A stretch of DNA of 64,000 nt from Acidobacteriota bacterium. GTDB lineage: Bacteria; Acidobacteriota; Polarisedimenticolia; JACPZX01. Below the pieces are notes generated by a model. The model was not told where the DNA came from. It searched no databases and saw only the letters and a program-made list of their open reading frames with translations. Made by a program: the position numbers and the translations under genes. The stretch is taken from contig JACPZX010000016.1 of assembly GCA_016195325.1 (NCBI GenBank), positions 99,303 through 163,302 of the forward strand. The letters run 5' to 3'. This document shows positions 40,101 through 52,100 of the stretch, in pieces; positions within the stretch are counted from its first letter, which is position 1, and every line of letters begins with the position of its first letter.

Positions 40101-43100
40101 GTCGCTGAACTCCGTCCCGATGATGACGACCTTGTCGGAGCCGGGGCCGCCGTCGATGTTGACCGGCGCGTTGGCGCTGTACTCGACGAAGTCCGAGCCG
40201 AGGCCGCCGTTGATGTCGGTGACCTTCTGGGCCGGGTCGATCGCTTGCGATCCCTTGAGGGCGAAGGCGCGCACCGAGAACGAGTCGTTCCCCGAGTCGC
40301 CGTTCAGGATCAGATTCGCGAGGTTGTGGAAGACCACGAAGCGGTCGTTCCCGTGTCCGCCGTTGATCGTCGTGTCCTGGCTGATGCCGTTGCTCAGGAA
40401 GCCGCGCGTCGTCTCGACCGTGTCGAAGACATCGTCCTTGAACGGGATCTTCGGGAACTCGCGCTCCGACTGGAAAATCTGACCGACCTGGAACGAGTCG
40501 TCGCCGTCGCCGCCGTCCACCGTCGCGAGCGTCGCGACGTCGTCGAGCGCGAAGGAGTCGTCCCCCTTGAGGCCGTGAACCTGGAGGCCGCGGTTCAGCG
40601 TGAAGTCGTAGTTCACGCGCTCCGCGGTCGCCGTCATGCTGACCGTCACCTCGGGGATGAGGGCCACGAAGGCGCGGCGCATCGGGAGGAGCACGCCGCC
40701 GATTGAGATGGGCGTCTCGCTGGCGGCCCTCAGGAGGAACCGGTCGCCGACGATCTCGTCGTCGACGCCGTAGATGTCGAGCTTGTCGGTCCCGTCGGCC
40801 GGATCGCCCGAGTCGTGGACGTCGATGATGGAGATCGGCATCCCGGGCGCGGCTTCCGCGCCCGCGAGGAAGATCGACGTCGCGTCGCTCCCCTTCTGGC
40901 CGTCCATGCTCAGCAGGGCGCCCATGCCGTTGCGGCGCGTCTCGGCCCCGGTCGCGTCGACGTTGACCACGAACGTGTCGTCGTAGGTGACGCCCGTCAG
41001 AGCCGTCCGCGCCGCGCCGAAGACGACGTTGGTCGAGTACGTGATCTCGACGTTCGACGGCCCGAGGATCTCGTTCGCGAAGTGGATGATCTTCGTCCCC
41101 TCGACGAACGAGTAGTCGACCCCGAAGGTCTGCGCCACGCCGTCAATCTTCACGCCGATGGCCGCCCTGCTGTCAAAGATCCGGAACGCCACGACGTAAT
41201 CGGTCTCGATCACCGTGTGGATCTCGGTGCCCGGGACGACCGGGTCGTCCCCCTCGATCTCGGTGCCGCCCGCGATCGTGTCCACCGTGAAGGTGTCGTT
41301 CCCGGGCCCGCCGCTCACGCGCGTGGTCCCCGGGATGGTCGAGACGATGTGGAAGGCGTCGTTCCCCCGGCCGAGCATCACGTGCACGGCCTCGATGTTC
41401 GTGTAGGTGATTCCCTGCGTCATGCCGAGGCCGGTGAGGGTCGTCGAGGTCAGCACGCCGCGGCGCGCCCCCACTTCGTCCACCGTCTCGCCGCTGTCGT
41501 CCACGTTCAGCCGGTCGATGTCGCTCTGGCCGCTCCCGTCGACGATCAGCGGGGCCATGATGAAGTTCACGACGCCGAGGAAGTTCAGCCCGCCGACCCC
41601 CGCGCGGCCGCCGACGTTCACGATGTCGTCCTGGCCGCCGGTCGCGAGCGTGTTCAGGAAGGGCTGGCCGTCCACGCGGCGCGTCCCCAGCGGGCCGTAG
41701 TTGAGAACGGGAACCAGGCCGTCCCCCGCGATCGTGGTCTGCCCCTCGATCATCCGGATGTTGAACAGGTCGCGCCCGGGGCGCCCCTCGACCTTCGTCG
41801 TGCCGTGGTGCGTGCCGAGGATGAGGAAGCTGTCGTCGCCGGATCCGAGATCGACGTTCAGATCCTCGAAGGTGAAGTAGTCGATGCCGCCCGGCGTGGA
41901 CATGCCGAGGCCGCCGAGGTGCGTGACGCTCAACCGACCGGTGTTGTCGGTGGCGTCGGCGGTGTCGTCGACGTTGAGCTGGTCGGCCCCCGCGCCGCCG
42001 CTCGCCGTCAGCATCGCGTCGAGCTCGTCGACCACGCCGAGGACGTTGATGAAGTCCTGCGCCCCCGTCTGCGGGTTGGTCTCCCAGAGGCCGGCCTGTG
42101 AGCCCACGCTCAGGACGTCGTCGCCGGCCCCGAGATCGACCGACGCGGCCGCCGCGAGCGCGCGCACCGCGACCCGGTCGTCGCCGCCCGAGGTCGAGAC
42201 ATCCAGGGTGAAGGCCTCGGCCTGCGGCCCCTCGCTCGGGAGGTGCGTCCTCACGATCGTGAGCAGATCGTCCCCGTCGCCCGTGGTCAGCGAGACGGCG
42301 TCGATGCCGCGGAAGAAGATCTCCCCGGGCATGCCGTTCACCTCGATCGTCTTCGTCCCGCCTCCCTGGATCGGCGCCGTGTCGTTCACGCCCGTCACGA
42401 GGATGCGGTGATACTCCCGCGTCGTCACCCGCCGATCGGCATCGGTGAAGAACGACGTCTCGCCGCCGAAGTACGCCAGCGCCTCGTTCCCCAGCGTGAG
42501 CTTCGGATCCCCGGCGGCGTGCGTCGCGATGACGAAGCCGCCGCTGCCGTCGGCGACGTAGACCGGTTCGCCGCGGCGGTGCGACCGGAGCGACAGGCGG
42601 TACGTCACGACGACCTGCGCCCCCTCGGTGGGACGCGCCGCCGGCGTGAGGGTCAGCGTGGTGCCCGACACGGTGAACTCGGAGGGGGCGAGGGCCTGGC
42701 CCGACACGGTGACGGTGAAGAAGGCGGAGGGGTTCAGCGGCGTCTTCGAGAGGGTGAAGACGTCCTTGAGGAGCTTCTCGTCCCCTTCGTCGATCGTCCC
42801 GTCGTGGTCGTTGTCGATCCCGTCCTTGTCCCCGATGCCGAAGTAGGAGAAGGCCTCGGTGAAGTTCTTGCCGATCGTCGCCTCGGAGTAGAGGACGACC
42901 TGGCCCGTGTCGTCGAGGACGAGGTTCCCCTGGACGTCGGTGAGGGGCTGGCCCACCTGGACGATCTCGTCGCCGAAGTAGAGCTTCGGATCCGCTGCGG
43001 TGTGGACGGCCGGGGTGGCGATCGTGATCTTCACCGCGTCCACGGCCGCCAGGTCGATCGAGGTGGCGAGCGTGATCGTGTTCGCGGCGCGCGTGACCGA

Positions 43101-46100
43101 GAAGAGCGCGGTCGAGGTCGCGGCCGCCCCGCCGAGCGTGACCGATCCGAGGCTCTCGATGTCGGCGCCGCGGAAGAGGGTGACGCCGACGACGTCGCCC
43201 GCCGCGAGCTGGTAGGAGAAGCCGGCCAGCGCACCGAGCTCGAGGACGCGCGTCCTCGCCGCGCCTCCCTTGAAGTCGAAGGTGGGCGGAGCGTAGGAGG
43301 TGCCCGGCGCGACGCGCGCTCCCTGGCCGGAGATCAGATCGAGGACCGACTCGCGCCGATCGTGGATGATCGCCTGGCCGCCCGTGTGCTTGAAGAGCTG
43401 CTCGACGGTGGCCCCCGCCCGCGTCTCGTCCCTCAGGTTGTCGGTCGCGATGAGGGTGACCACCTTTTCGGTCGGGTCAATGGCGCCGATGGTGTAGAGG
43501 CCGTCGTTCAGCGCCGTTCCGGTCACGCGGATCGTGTCGCCCGCCGCGAAACCGTCGACGACAAAGCTGCGCGTGTCGGTCCGCGTGATGGTGTCGCTCC
43601 CCGGCCGCTGGTCGAAGACGAGCGTCGGGCTCCCCTTCACCTTCACCGGGTTCGGGACGAGCTGGCCGTTCTCGTCGAAGACGAGCTCGCCGCCGAGGTA
43701 GCGCCGGATGTCGCCGTTCAGGTGGACGGCCGGGTCACCCTTGAAGTGCAGGATCGGCTCGCCCGCCTTGTGGAAGAGCGGGTTGCCGAAGGGATCCCGG
43801 ACCGGAGCCTTCGTCAGCAGGTCGAGGATTGGCTCGCCGCCCGCGTACACGAGCGGCTGGAAGCTGAAGGGATCGACGACCGGCTCCCCCCCCGCGTACG
43901 TCATCGCCACCGGCGAGAGGGGCTGTCCCGCGGCGTCCACCGACGTGACCAGGAGGGTGCCGTTCACGATCGTCCCCGTCGCGCCGTTGAAGAAGACCGG
44001 CAGGCCGCCCGAGAGGACGTCGACCGGAATCACGAACGAGTCGACGACGCCTGTCAGCGCGGCCCCCGCGCCCGTGGCCGTCACGTCCGCTCCGCTATCG
44101 ACGACGAGCGTGTCGATCCCCGCGAGCGTCGGATCGTCGGCCGGGGTGACGATCACGTCCCTGGTCTCGTTCCACGGGACGACGCGCAGGCGGTTCGTGG
44201 TGATCGTGGCCGGTGTGGCCGTCACGCCGAGCTGGCGGATGCCGTTCGCGAGGTACAGCGGGCTGCCGCGCTCGAAATCGGTGACGAACGATCGCGGGCG
44301 CGTCCCCCCGCCGGGGTTCGTCGCGCCGATCACCTTGTTGCCGGCCGGGTCGAGGTAGATCTCCTCGGATCCCGCGGGCAGCGGATGGCCGGCAGGGTCC
44401 GTGAGGAAGTCGGCGATCTGGTCGTTGGTGATCGCCACGAGGACCGGCACGCCGGTGATGGTCGCGTCGACCGTCTCGCGGCCGTCCAGGTCGAAGAAGA
44501 GCCGGTTCGCGAGCCCGTCGCGCTTCTGGATCGCGAACTCCGGCAGGCCGAACTGCTGCACGTCGTCCTCGACGATCTGCCCCGTGACCGGGTCCTGCAC
44601 GACGATCCAGACCCGCAGCGCCGCCGGGTTCGCCGGGTTGGGCTCGACGATCGGCCGCAGCGTGAACCCGAGGCCCGCCGTCTCGGTTTCCGTGAGCACG
44701 ATGGGGAGGTTGCCGAGCACGTTCGGGCTGAAGTTCGTCACCAGGAACGGCACCTGCGTCTCGACCAGGTGGTCGTCGCCGTCGATGACGAGGCGCGGGA
44801 GGATGCGGTTCAGGTCCCCGGCGCCGATGTGGATCGTGTCGTTGCCCGCGCCGCCGTGGATCTCGGTGTGCGCGCCGGCCGCCTGCAGATTGATGACGTC
44901 GTCGCCGCCGCCCGCGTAGATCGTCAGCGCGAGGTCGGCGGGGGCGTCCTCGACGGTGAAGTTGTCGGCGCCGTCCCCGAGGCGAAGCTCGAGTCCCTCG
45001 ATCTGCTGGAGCTCGATCCCGTGGTAGCGGACGTCGAGGCCGGCGGCGACCTTCACCGTGTCGAACGCCTTCCGGCCCATCGTCGGGTCGATCGGGATGC
45101 CGAGCCCCTCGAGGCTCAGCGACGTGTCGAAGAGGAGGTTCTCGCCGGGCTCGTCGATGAGGCCGTTGCCGTTGTTGTCGACGTGATCGGTGAGGCGGCT
45201 GGGGTCGCTGTCCTGGTCGAAGAGCGGGATCGCGCTCAGCTCGTTCGGCTCGTCGATGATCCCGTTCCCGTCGTTGTCGACGCCGTCGATCCCCTCGGTC
45301 GGCTCGTCCACCACGCCGTCGTGGTTGTTGTCGACGCCGTCGGCGTTCATCGGGAGGACGAGCTCGCCGACCTGGACGAGCCTCGGGATCGTCCGGGTGC
45401 GCAAGAACCCGTTCAGCTCGCCGGGCTCGTCCACCTGGCCGTCGCGGTCGTTGTCCTTCCCGTCGTTCGGGGTCGGCCCGCTCTGGTCGTGGAAGATGAC
45501 CCTGTCGCCGCTCCCCTCGGCCTCCTCGCCGCCGATGATCGTCAGCCGGCCGACGAACTTCGACGCGTCGAGGCTTCGATCGGCCTTGAAGGCGAAGGGG
45601 GGCGGATCGACGACGACCGGCGCCGGCTGCACGAGCTGCGTGCGCTGGATGAGCTGGACGGTCTGGTAGTGGATCCGCAGCGTCTGGACGGAGATCTCGA
45701 TCGTCGGCTGGAAGAGGAAGGCGAAGAAGATATCGAAGCGGATCTGGGCGGACACGCCCGCGAGGTCCTTCGAGATGTAGCGGGCCCGCGGCAGGAACGC
45801 CTGGAGGAAGCCGCCGATCCCGTCGGCGACGCGGCCCGCCAGGTCCTCGATGGCCGCCGCCTGCCCTCCCGTCCGGACCACCGCGTCCAGGAACTGCGCC
45901 AGGCTCACCTGGAAGACGAAGGGTGCGTTCCGCGTGAGATCGAGGGTCTGATCCGTGGTCACGGCCGCAGGCGGCAGCGCGATCTCGACGGGCGGCGGCA
46001 CGTACGTGAAGGGCGGCGGGTTGAAGATCAGCGGCGGGTGATCGCCCCCGATGTGGATCGTGTCGTCGCCCGATCCGCCGTCGATCGTCGTCTCGAAGTT

Positions 46101-49100
46101 CTTCCCTGTCGCGAGGACGTAGATCTGATCCGGGCCGCCGCCGCCGTCCACCTCCACCGCCTCGATGTTCTTGAAGGTCACGATGCGGCCCGCGCCGGCG
46201 ATGTACGTGTCGGTGATGACGAAGATGTCGCCGATCGGCGTGCCCACGACGACGACGGTGTCGACGCCGGGGCCACCGTTGATGTTGACCGGCGCGTTCT
46301 GGAGGTAGTCGTACCGGTTCACGCCGGTGCCACCGAAGAGCTGCGACAGGTTCGTGATCTCGTCGGGGTCGTTCGCGTTCTCGCGGAGGACGAGGAAGGT
46401 CTTGAGGAGGAAGCGATCATTCCCCGAGCCGCCGTGCAGGAAGAGATTGCCGCGGTTGTGGTTCACCTCGAAGCGGTCGTTCTGCGCCTCGCCGAGGACG
46501 AAGAGCGTCGCCGAGTTCCCGTTCGTCATGTTCTCGAGGTCGGCCACCGGGACGCCGTCCGGGAACTCGAGGGTGCGGTTCCCCTTGTCCGGGATCAGCG
46601 GGACGGTGCCGATCGAGATATTGTCGTCGCCCGTGCCCATAGTGATCACCGTCGGCACGACGGTGTCGTCGACCTGGATCTGGTCGTCGCCGCCGAAGGT
46701 GCTCACGAGCACGCTCTCGACGCCGCGGTAGCTCACCAGCGTGCTCGAGATCGTGCGGGCGACGACGGTGCCGACGCGGAACGAGCCGCTCCCGGCCGCG
46801 TTCAGCGCGATGTTGTCGGCGAGCGGCGTGCCGTTCACGACGAGCCGATCGACGCCCGAGGTGCCGCCGCTGTCGGCGATCTCGATGCGCCCCGCGTTGT
46901 TCAGCGGGATCGTGACGATGTAGTGCTCGACGTCGGCGGAGCTGTTGCCGAGGTTGTCGAGGGTGACGCGCCCCTGCCACGGCTGGACGGTGCGGTCGGC
47001 CGCGCCGACCAGGTGGATGACGTTGTCCGAGTCGTTGACGACGAGGGTGTTGTTCCCGGCGCCGCCCGAGATCACCGCGCGCTCGAAGAGGCCCTTGATG
47101 TCCTCGACGATGGCCCCGGCGGCCCAGCGATCGCCCCGGTTCGCGATGTTGAAGTCGGGATCGTCCTCGTTCGTGATGCGGCTCGCGAGATCGGATTCCG
47201 TCTGGACCGTCTCGCCGGCGGCGAAGCCGAGGGAGCCGCTGTCCTTGAGGAGGACCCCTGTCACGAACGTGTCGTTGAAGAGCGCGATGTCCCGGTCCTG
47301 GATCTCGACGAGGGTGTCGATCTCCCCGGCCGGGCTCGCGTCGAAGAACTGGTCGAGCCCGTCGCCTCCCGTCACGGTGTCGTTGCCGACGCCGCTGTCG
47401 AGGAGGTCGTTGTACGGCGTGCCCACGAGGACGTCGTCGCCGGGTCCGGCGCGGATCTCGATGGCGACGAGGTCGGGGAAGAGCACGCCGTCGGTCGGAT
47501 CGGCGTCGCCCAGCCCGCCCGCGTCGATGACGTCGTCGCCGCCCCTCGCGTCGATGACGATGCGATCCCCTTCGGCGCGGACGGTGTGCGAGATCGTGAA
47601 GTCGGTGACGAGCGAGCCGCCGCCGTCGCGCAGCAGGACGCCGACCGTGCTCATCCGCCCGTTGACCGGGTCGCGTCCCACGAGGGTGAACTCGTCCGCG
47701 CCCGAGGAGCCGTCGAGGCCCTGCAGCGTGACGGTGTCGGCCGCCCCGTCGTCGAGGACGTCGAGGACCGGGACGACGACGTTCGTGTGCTCGTCGGCCT
47801 CGTCGATCTGGCCGTCGCCGTCGTTGTCGACGCCGTCGGTCCCGTCCTCGTCGGCGACGACCGTCGTGCGGCCGGTGTCGATGTACCGCTTGCCGGTGTC
47901 GATGGTCGCGCGCTGCACCCCCGACCCGCCGAGGTGGCCCACGGTGATGTTGTCGGCGCCGGCGCCGGCGTCGACGATCAGATCCTCGATGTCGCTCGCC
48001 TGCACGGCGCCCGTCTCGTTCGCCCCCGAGCGCTGGGAGACGCGGACGTTCTGGCTCGACGGCGTGAAGATCAGGAGGTTGTCGTTCCCCGCGGTGCCGC
48101 TCACGACGAGGAAGTCGCGCCCCGGGCCGCCCTTCACCGTGCTGCCGAGGACGATCGGCGCGACGGCCCAGCGGATGAGATCGTCACCCGAGCCGGCGTC
48201 GATGACGTCGTTCCCGCCGCGCCCGTCGATCTCGTCGTTGCCCGAGCCCGCGTCGATCGTGTCGGCCGCCGGGCCTCCCTCGATGTGATCGTCGTCCGCG
48301 CCCCCCAGAAGCCTGGCGGGGCCGCTGCCGCCGTGCGTGAGGAAGTCGCGGCCGTCGCCGCCGTCCATGTACGCGGTCGCCGCGTTCCCGCCCGTCTCGA
48401 TGTAGTCGTTGCCGTCGCCCCCCTCGAGGACCGCGTTGTACGCGCGGCCGTCGGGGCCGAGGACCGTGCCGGCTCCCTCGCCCTGGTAGACGAGCTGGTC
48501 GTCGCCGCCGCCGCCGGCGAGCCGCACGGGAACCTGCACGCCGGGGTGCACGATGAACTGATCGTTCCCGGAGTCGCCGTCCGCGATGATGCTCTTCACC
48601 CCCGAGAAGGTCTGATCGCGGCCCATCGCCGTGACGCGGATCTTCTCGCCCGTCGCGGCGTTCCCCGCCACGTGGTCGATGATGAAGACCTCGTCGGGCG
48701 AGGTGCCGATGTTCCGGAGCGGGCCGCGCAGACCCGAGTTCAGGTGCAGCTCGCCGTTCACGTTGGCCGGCGTCCACGACTGGGCCTGGGAGACGAGCGG
48801 GTTGCCGGCCAGATAGATCGGCCTCGGGAGCTCGAGCGTGCCGATCTTGAAGCTCGCCGTCACGCGGATGTGGATGAAGAGGATCTTGATCTTGACCGTC
48901 ACCGAGGCGATGACGTCGACCGAGCCGCCGGTGTTGCTCAGGATCTGGAAGGTGAACTCGAGGCCGAGGCTCCCGAAGGTGATGCCGAAGAGGCGCGCGC
49001 TGACCTCGGCGCTCGCGCTGATGAAGAGATCGAGCTTGAACGCCGGCTGGCTCGCGAGGAGCCCGTCACCCGACCCCCTGTGCAGGTAGGCGTGGATGTT

Positions 49101-52100
49101 GAACTCGCCGACGAGGCCGAAGCTCCGGGTGCCGAGGACCAGCTCGCCGTCCAGGGCCACGTCGAACTCGCCCGCCGAGTCGAACCACCCGCTCGCGCTG
49201 AGCGACGCGAGGCCGAAAAAGCCGAGCGACGCGTCGAAGGAGACGAACCAGTCCCCCTCGCTCAGGACGAGCTGGTTCGCCGTGACCCCGGATCCCACGG
49301 CGAGCGGTGTGACGCCGTCCCCTCCCACCTGGATGACGAAGTGCGCGTCGAACTTGAGGACCTCGAGGAAGCGCACGGTGCCGTCCAGCTCGAGCCGGAA
49401 GGAGTGCGCGGGGACGATGACGCCGTTCGCGTCGCGGGCCATGCTCGTCGTGTTGATCCGCAGCTCGCCCCCCGCGGCGATCTTGATGATCGACGCGATC
49501 GTGAGATCGAGGTGGGCCGCGAGCCGGATGACGAGCCCGGGGCTCGCCCCGGTGTAGATCCCCGCGAAGCCGACGGCGTCGAGGGTGATCGGGCCGAGGG
49601 TGAACTGGACGTTGAAGGCCAGCTCGAAATTCCCGTTCTGGATGGCGAGGGTCAGGCTCCCCGCGGCGGAGGCGAAGCCGAGAAAATCGACGCTCCCGGT
49701 GATGGAGATCCGGAAGCCGGGATCTATCATCGCATTCTTCGACGCCTGCCCGGCCATTCCGGGGAAGGCGGGATCGGCCGGGATGCTCGGCACGCCCTTC
49801 GGCGTCCCGGTGGTGTTCAGCTCGAGGATGAACGTGGCCTGGAAGCTCAGGCCGACGTCCTGGCCGAAGTTGGCGCCGATCCCCGCGGAGACGTCGATCC
49901 GCGCCACGAGCCCGTTCGCGTTGATCTCCATCCCGGCGAAGACGTGGATCTTCCCGAAATCCCCGAGGATGAGATCGGCGTCGACGATCACCACCAGATC
50001 GAATTGGAACGGGTTGAACCGGAAGTAGAAGGCTCCGCGGATCGTGAGGAAGCCCGCGATCTCCATCTCCCCGCCCATGAGGATGGTGATCCCGGGCTGG
50101 ATCGTCTTGGTGGTGGCGGTGCGGCTGACCTGGCCGGTGGCCGGATCGATGTTGAAGACGTCGATGTCGCGCGCCGTCCCGCCCTGCGAGATGTTCACCT
50201 CGAGGACGAAGCCGCCCCTGAGCTTGATGCCGGGGATCGTGCCGTTCGTCGACAGGATGAGCTCCGCGCTTCCCCACAGTCCGTTGTCCGTGCCGACGCG
50301 CGCGGTGAAGGCGATCGATCCCGAGACCGCCCCCAGGAACTTGATGTCGGCGGTCACGAAGCCGACGATGCTCAGCTCGGAGAAGCCCATCCCGCTGACT
50401 TCGAGCGTGATCTGGAAGAAGCCCGCGAGGGTGATCTGATCGAAGAGGTTCAGCTCGCCCGCCACCTGGAGCTGGATGTAGAAGCCGGGGCTGTCGTCGT
50501 GGATCTCGAGGGTGTCGAGAGCCTGCGTGGCGCCGGCGACGAACTTGATGTAGTAGCGGTCGGACCCGTCGTAGACCTTCCACTGCGTGATCTTGTTGCC
50601 GGCCGCGTGGGCGATCGCCTGGACCTTCGGCGTCCCCGTGAACAGGATGCCGCGGTTGTTGAAGAGGGTCACCCACGCCGGGGCGAGGTTCGTCTCGACG
50701 AAGAGCGTGGTCGGGAGGCCCGCCGGCGCGGTGTTCGCGTTGACGCTGAACCTCACGGCCGCGGCGAACTTCGCGTTCCCGTTCGCGTCGGGAGCCGACT
50801 CGGGGAGGACGATGGAGCCGCCGTGGAAGATCGGCAGGGCCAGCGTCTTCGGGTCGAGGAGGCCGAGGAAGACCGCGGGGATGTCGAAGTGGAACTCGTC
50901 GCCGGTGAAGTTGAAGAGGAGCTGGAACGTCCCGGTGAAGGTGACGCCGCCAATCCCCCCGCCGGTCGGGTCGGAGAAGTTCGCGCCCACCGCGAGATCG
51001 ACTCGCAGCAGCCCCGCGATGCCGGCCGGCGCCTTCGTCTGGATGACGAAGAGGCCGATGACCGAGACCTCGTTGAGGAGCGCGAAGGCCGGGTTCACCG
51101 CCGCGAGGGCGATCTTCGCGAGAGAATTCCCTCCGAGCTGGAGCTGCGCGACGGTGAAGAACTCGAAGCCGTCGCGGGAGATACGGATCCGCACGCCGCC
51201 CCGAATCGAGAACAGAGGATCGGCGCCTCCCTGCGGGTCCTTGATGGTGAACTCGCCGACGAGCTGGATCAGGAACGAGAGGGGCTGGAGGGCGTAGGCC
51301 TGCTCCTCTCCGCGGATGATCAGCCGATCGCCCTTCGAGTCCGACACCTTCTGGATGAAGAACTGCTTGCTCCCGTCCTCGACGCGCCACGTGACGACGT
51401 CGTTCCCCTTCTTCGTCGTCGCGAGGACCTTCGCCTGCGCGCTCAGCGTGATGGGGGTGAAGCCCGCGGCCGCCGTCCCGAACCTGTCGATCCAGACCCC
51501 GGGGAGGGCCACCTTGTTGAAGAGGCCCGTCGGCAGGCCGCCCGGGCTCGCGAACGAGATGGTGCCGTTGCTGTTCGTGAAGTTCTGGAACTCGAGGAGC
51601 GTGTCGCCGGGGATCCCCTCGAGCACCAGGGATCCGGTCTGGAGCTTGTCGGTCAGGTTGACCTCGAGCCGCGCCTCCCCCTTCGCCGTGATGCCGATCG
51701 TCTCCAGGAACTCGAGGTTCGTCTGGAAGACGAGGATGCCGTAGAACTTCGGCGCCGCGTTGAGCCCGGCGCTCGCGTCGAGGACGAACCTCGCCGCCCC
51801 CGAGGCGATGTTGCCCAGGCGGAAGAGCCTGAGCGTTCCCGACGCCTCGAGGCTGAAGAACGGCCCCGGCGCGATCTCGAGCTTCGCGAAGCCGCGGAGC
51901 TCGAGGAGCGGCTCGTCGAGGAGCCCGCCCGAGTCGACGATGAGGCCGCCGCTCATCTCGATGAAGAAGATCTGGCCGCCGCTCCCCGGCTGCGCGGGGT
52001 TCCCGACGGGAGTGTTCGAGATGACCCGGAAGCTCTGCGACGAGGCCGCGCCGGGGTTTCCGTCGGCGTCGGTCCACGACCCTTCGATGAAGTCGACCTG

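Noticed and set aside
32448-40706. A 2752-codon plus-strand frame under the RTX region
   Set aside because: It is the antisense shadow of D/G-rich repeats with no independent evidence of coding.
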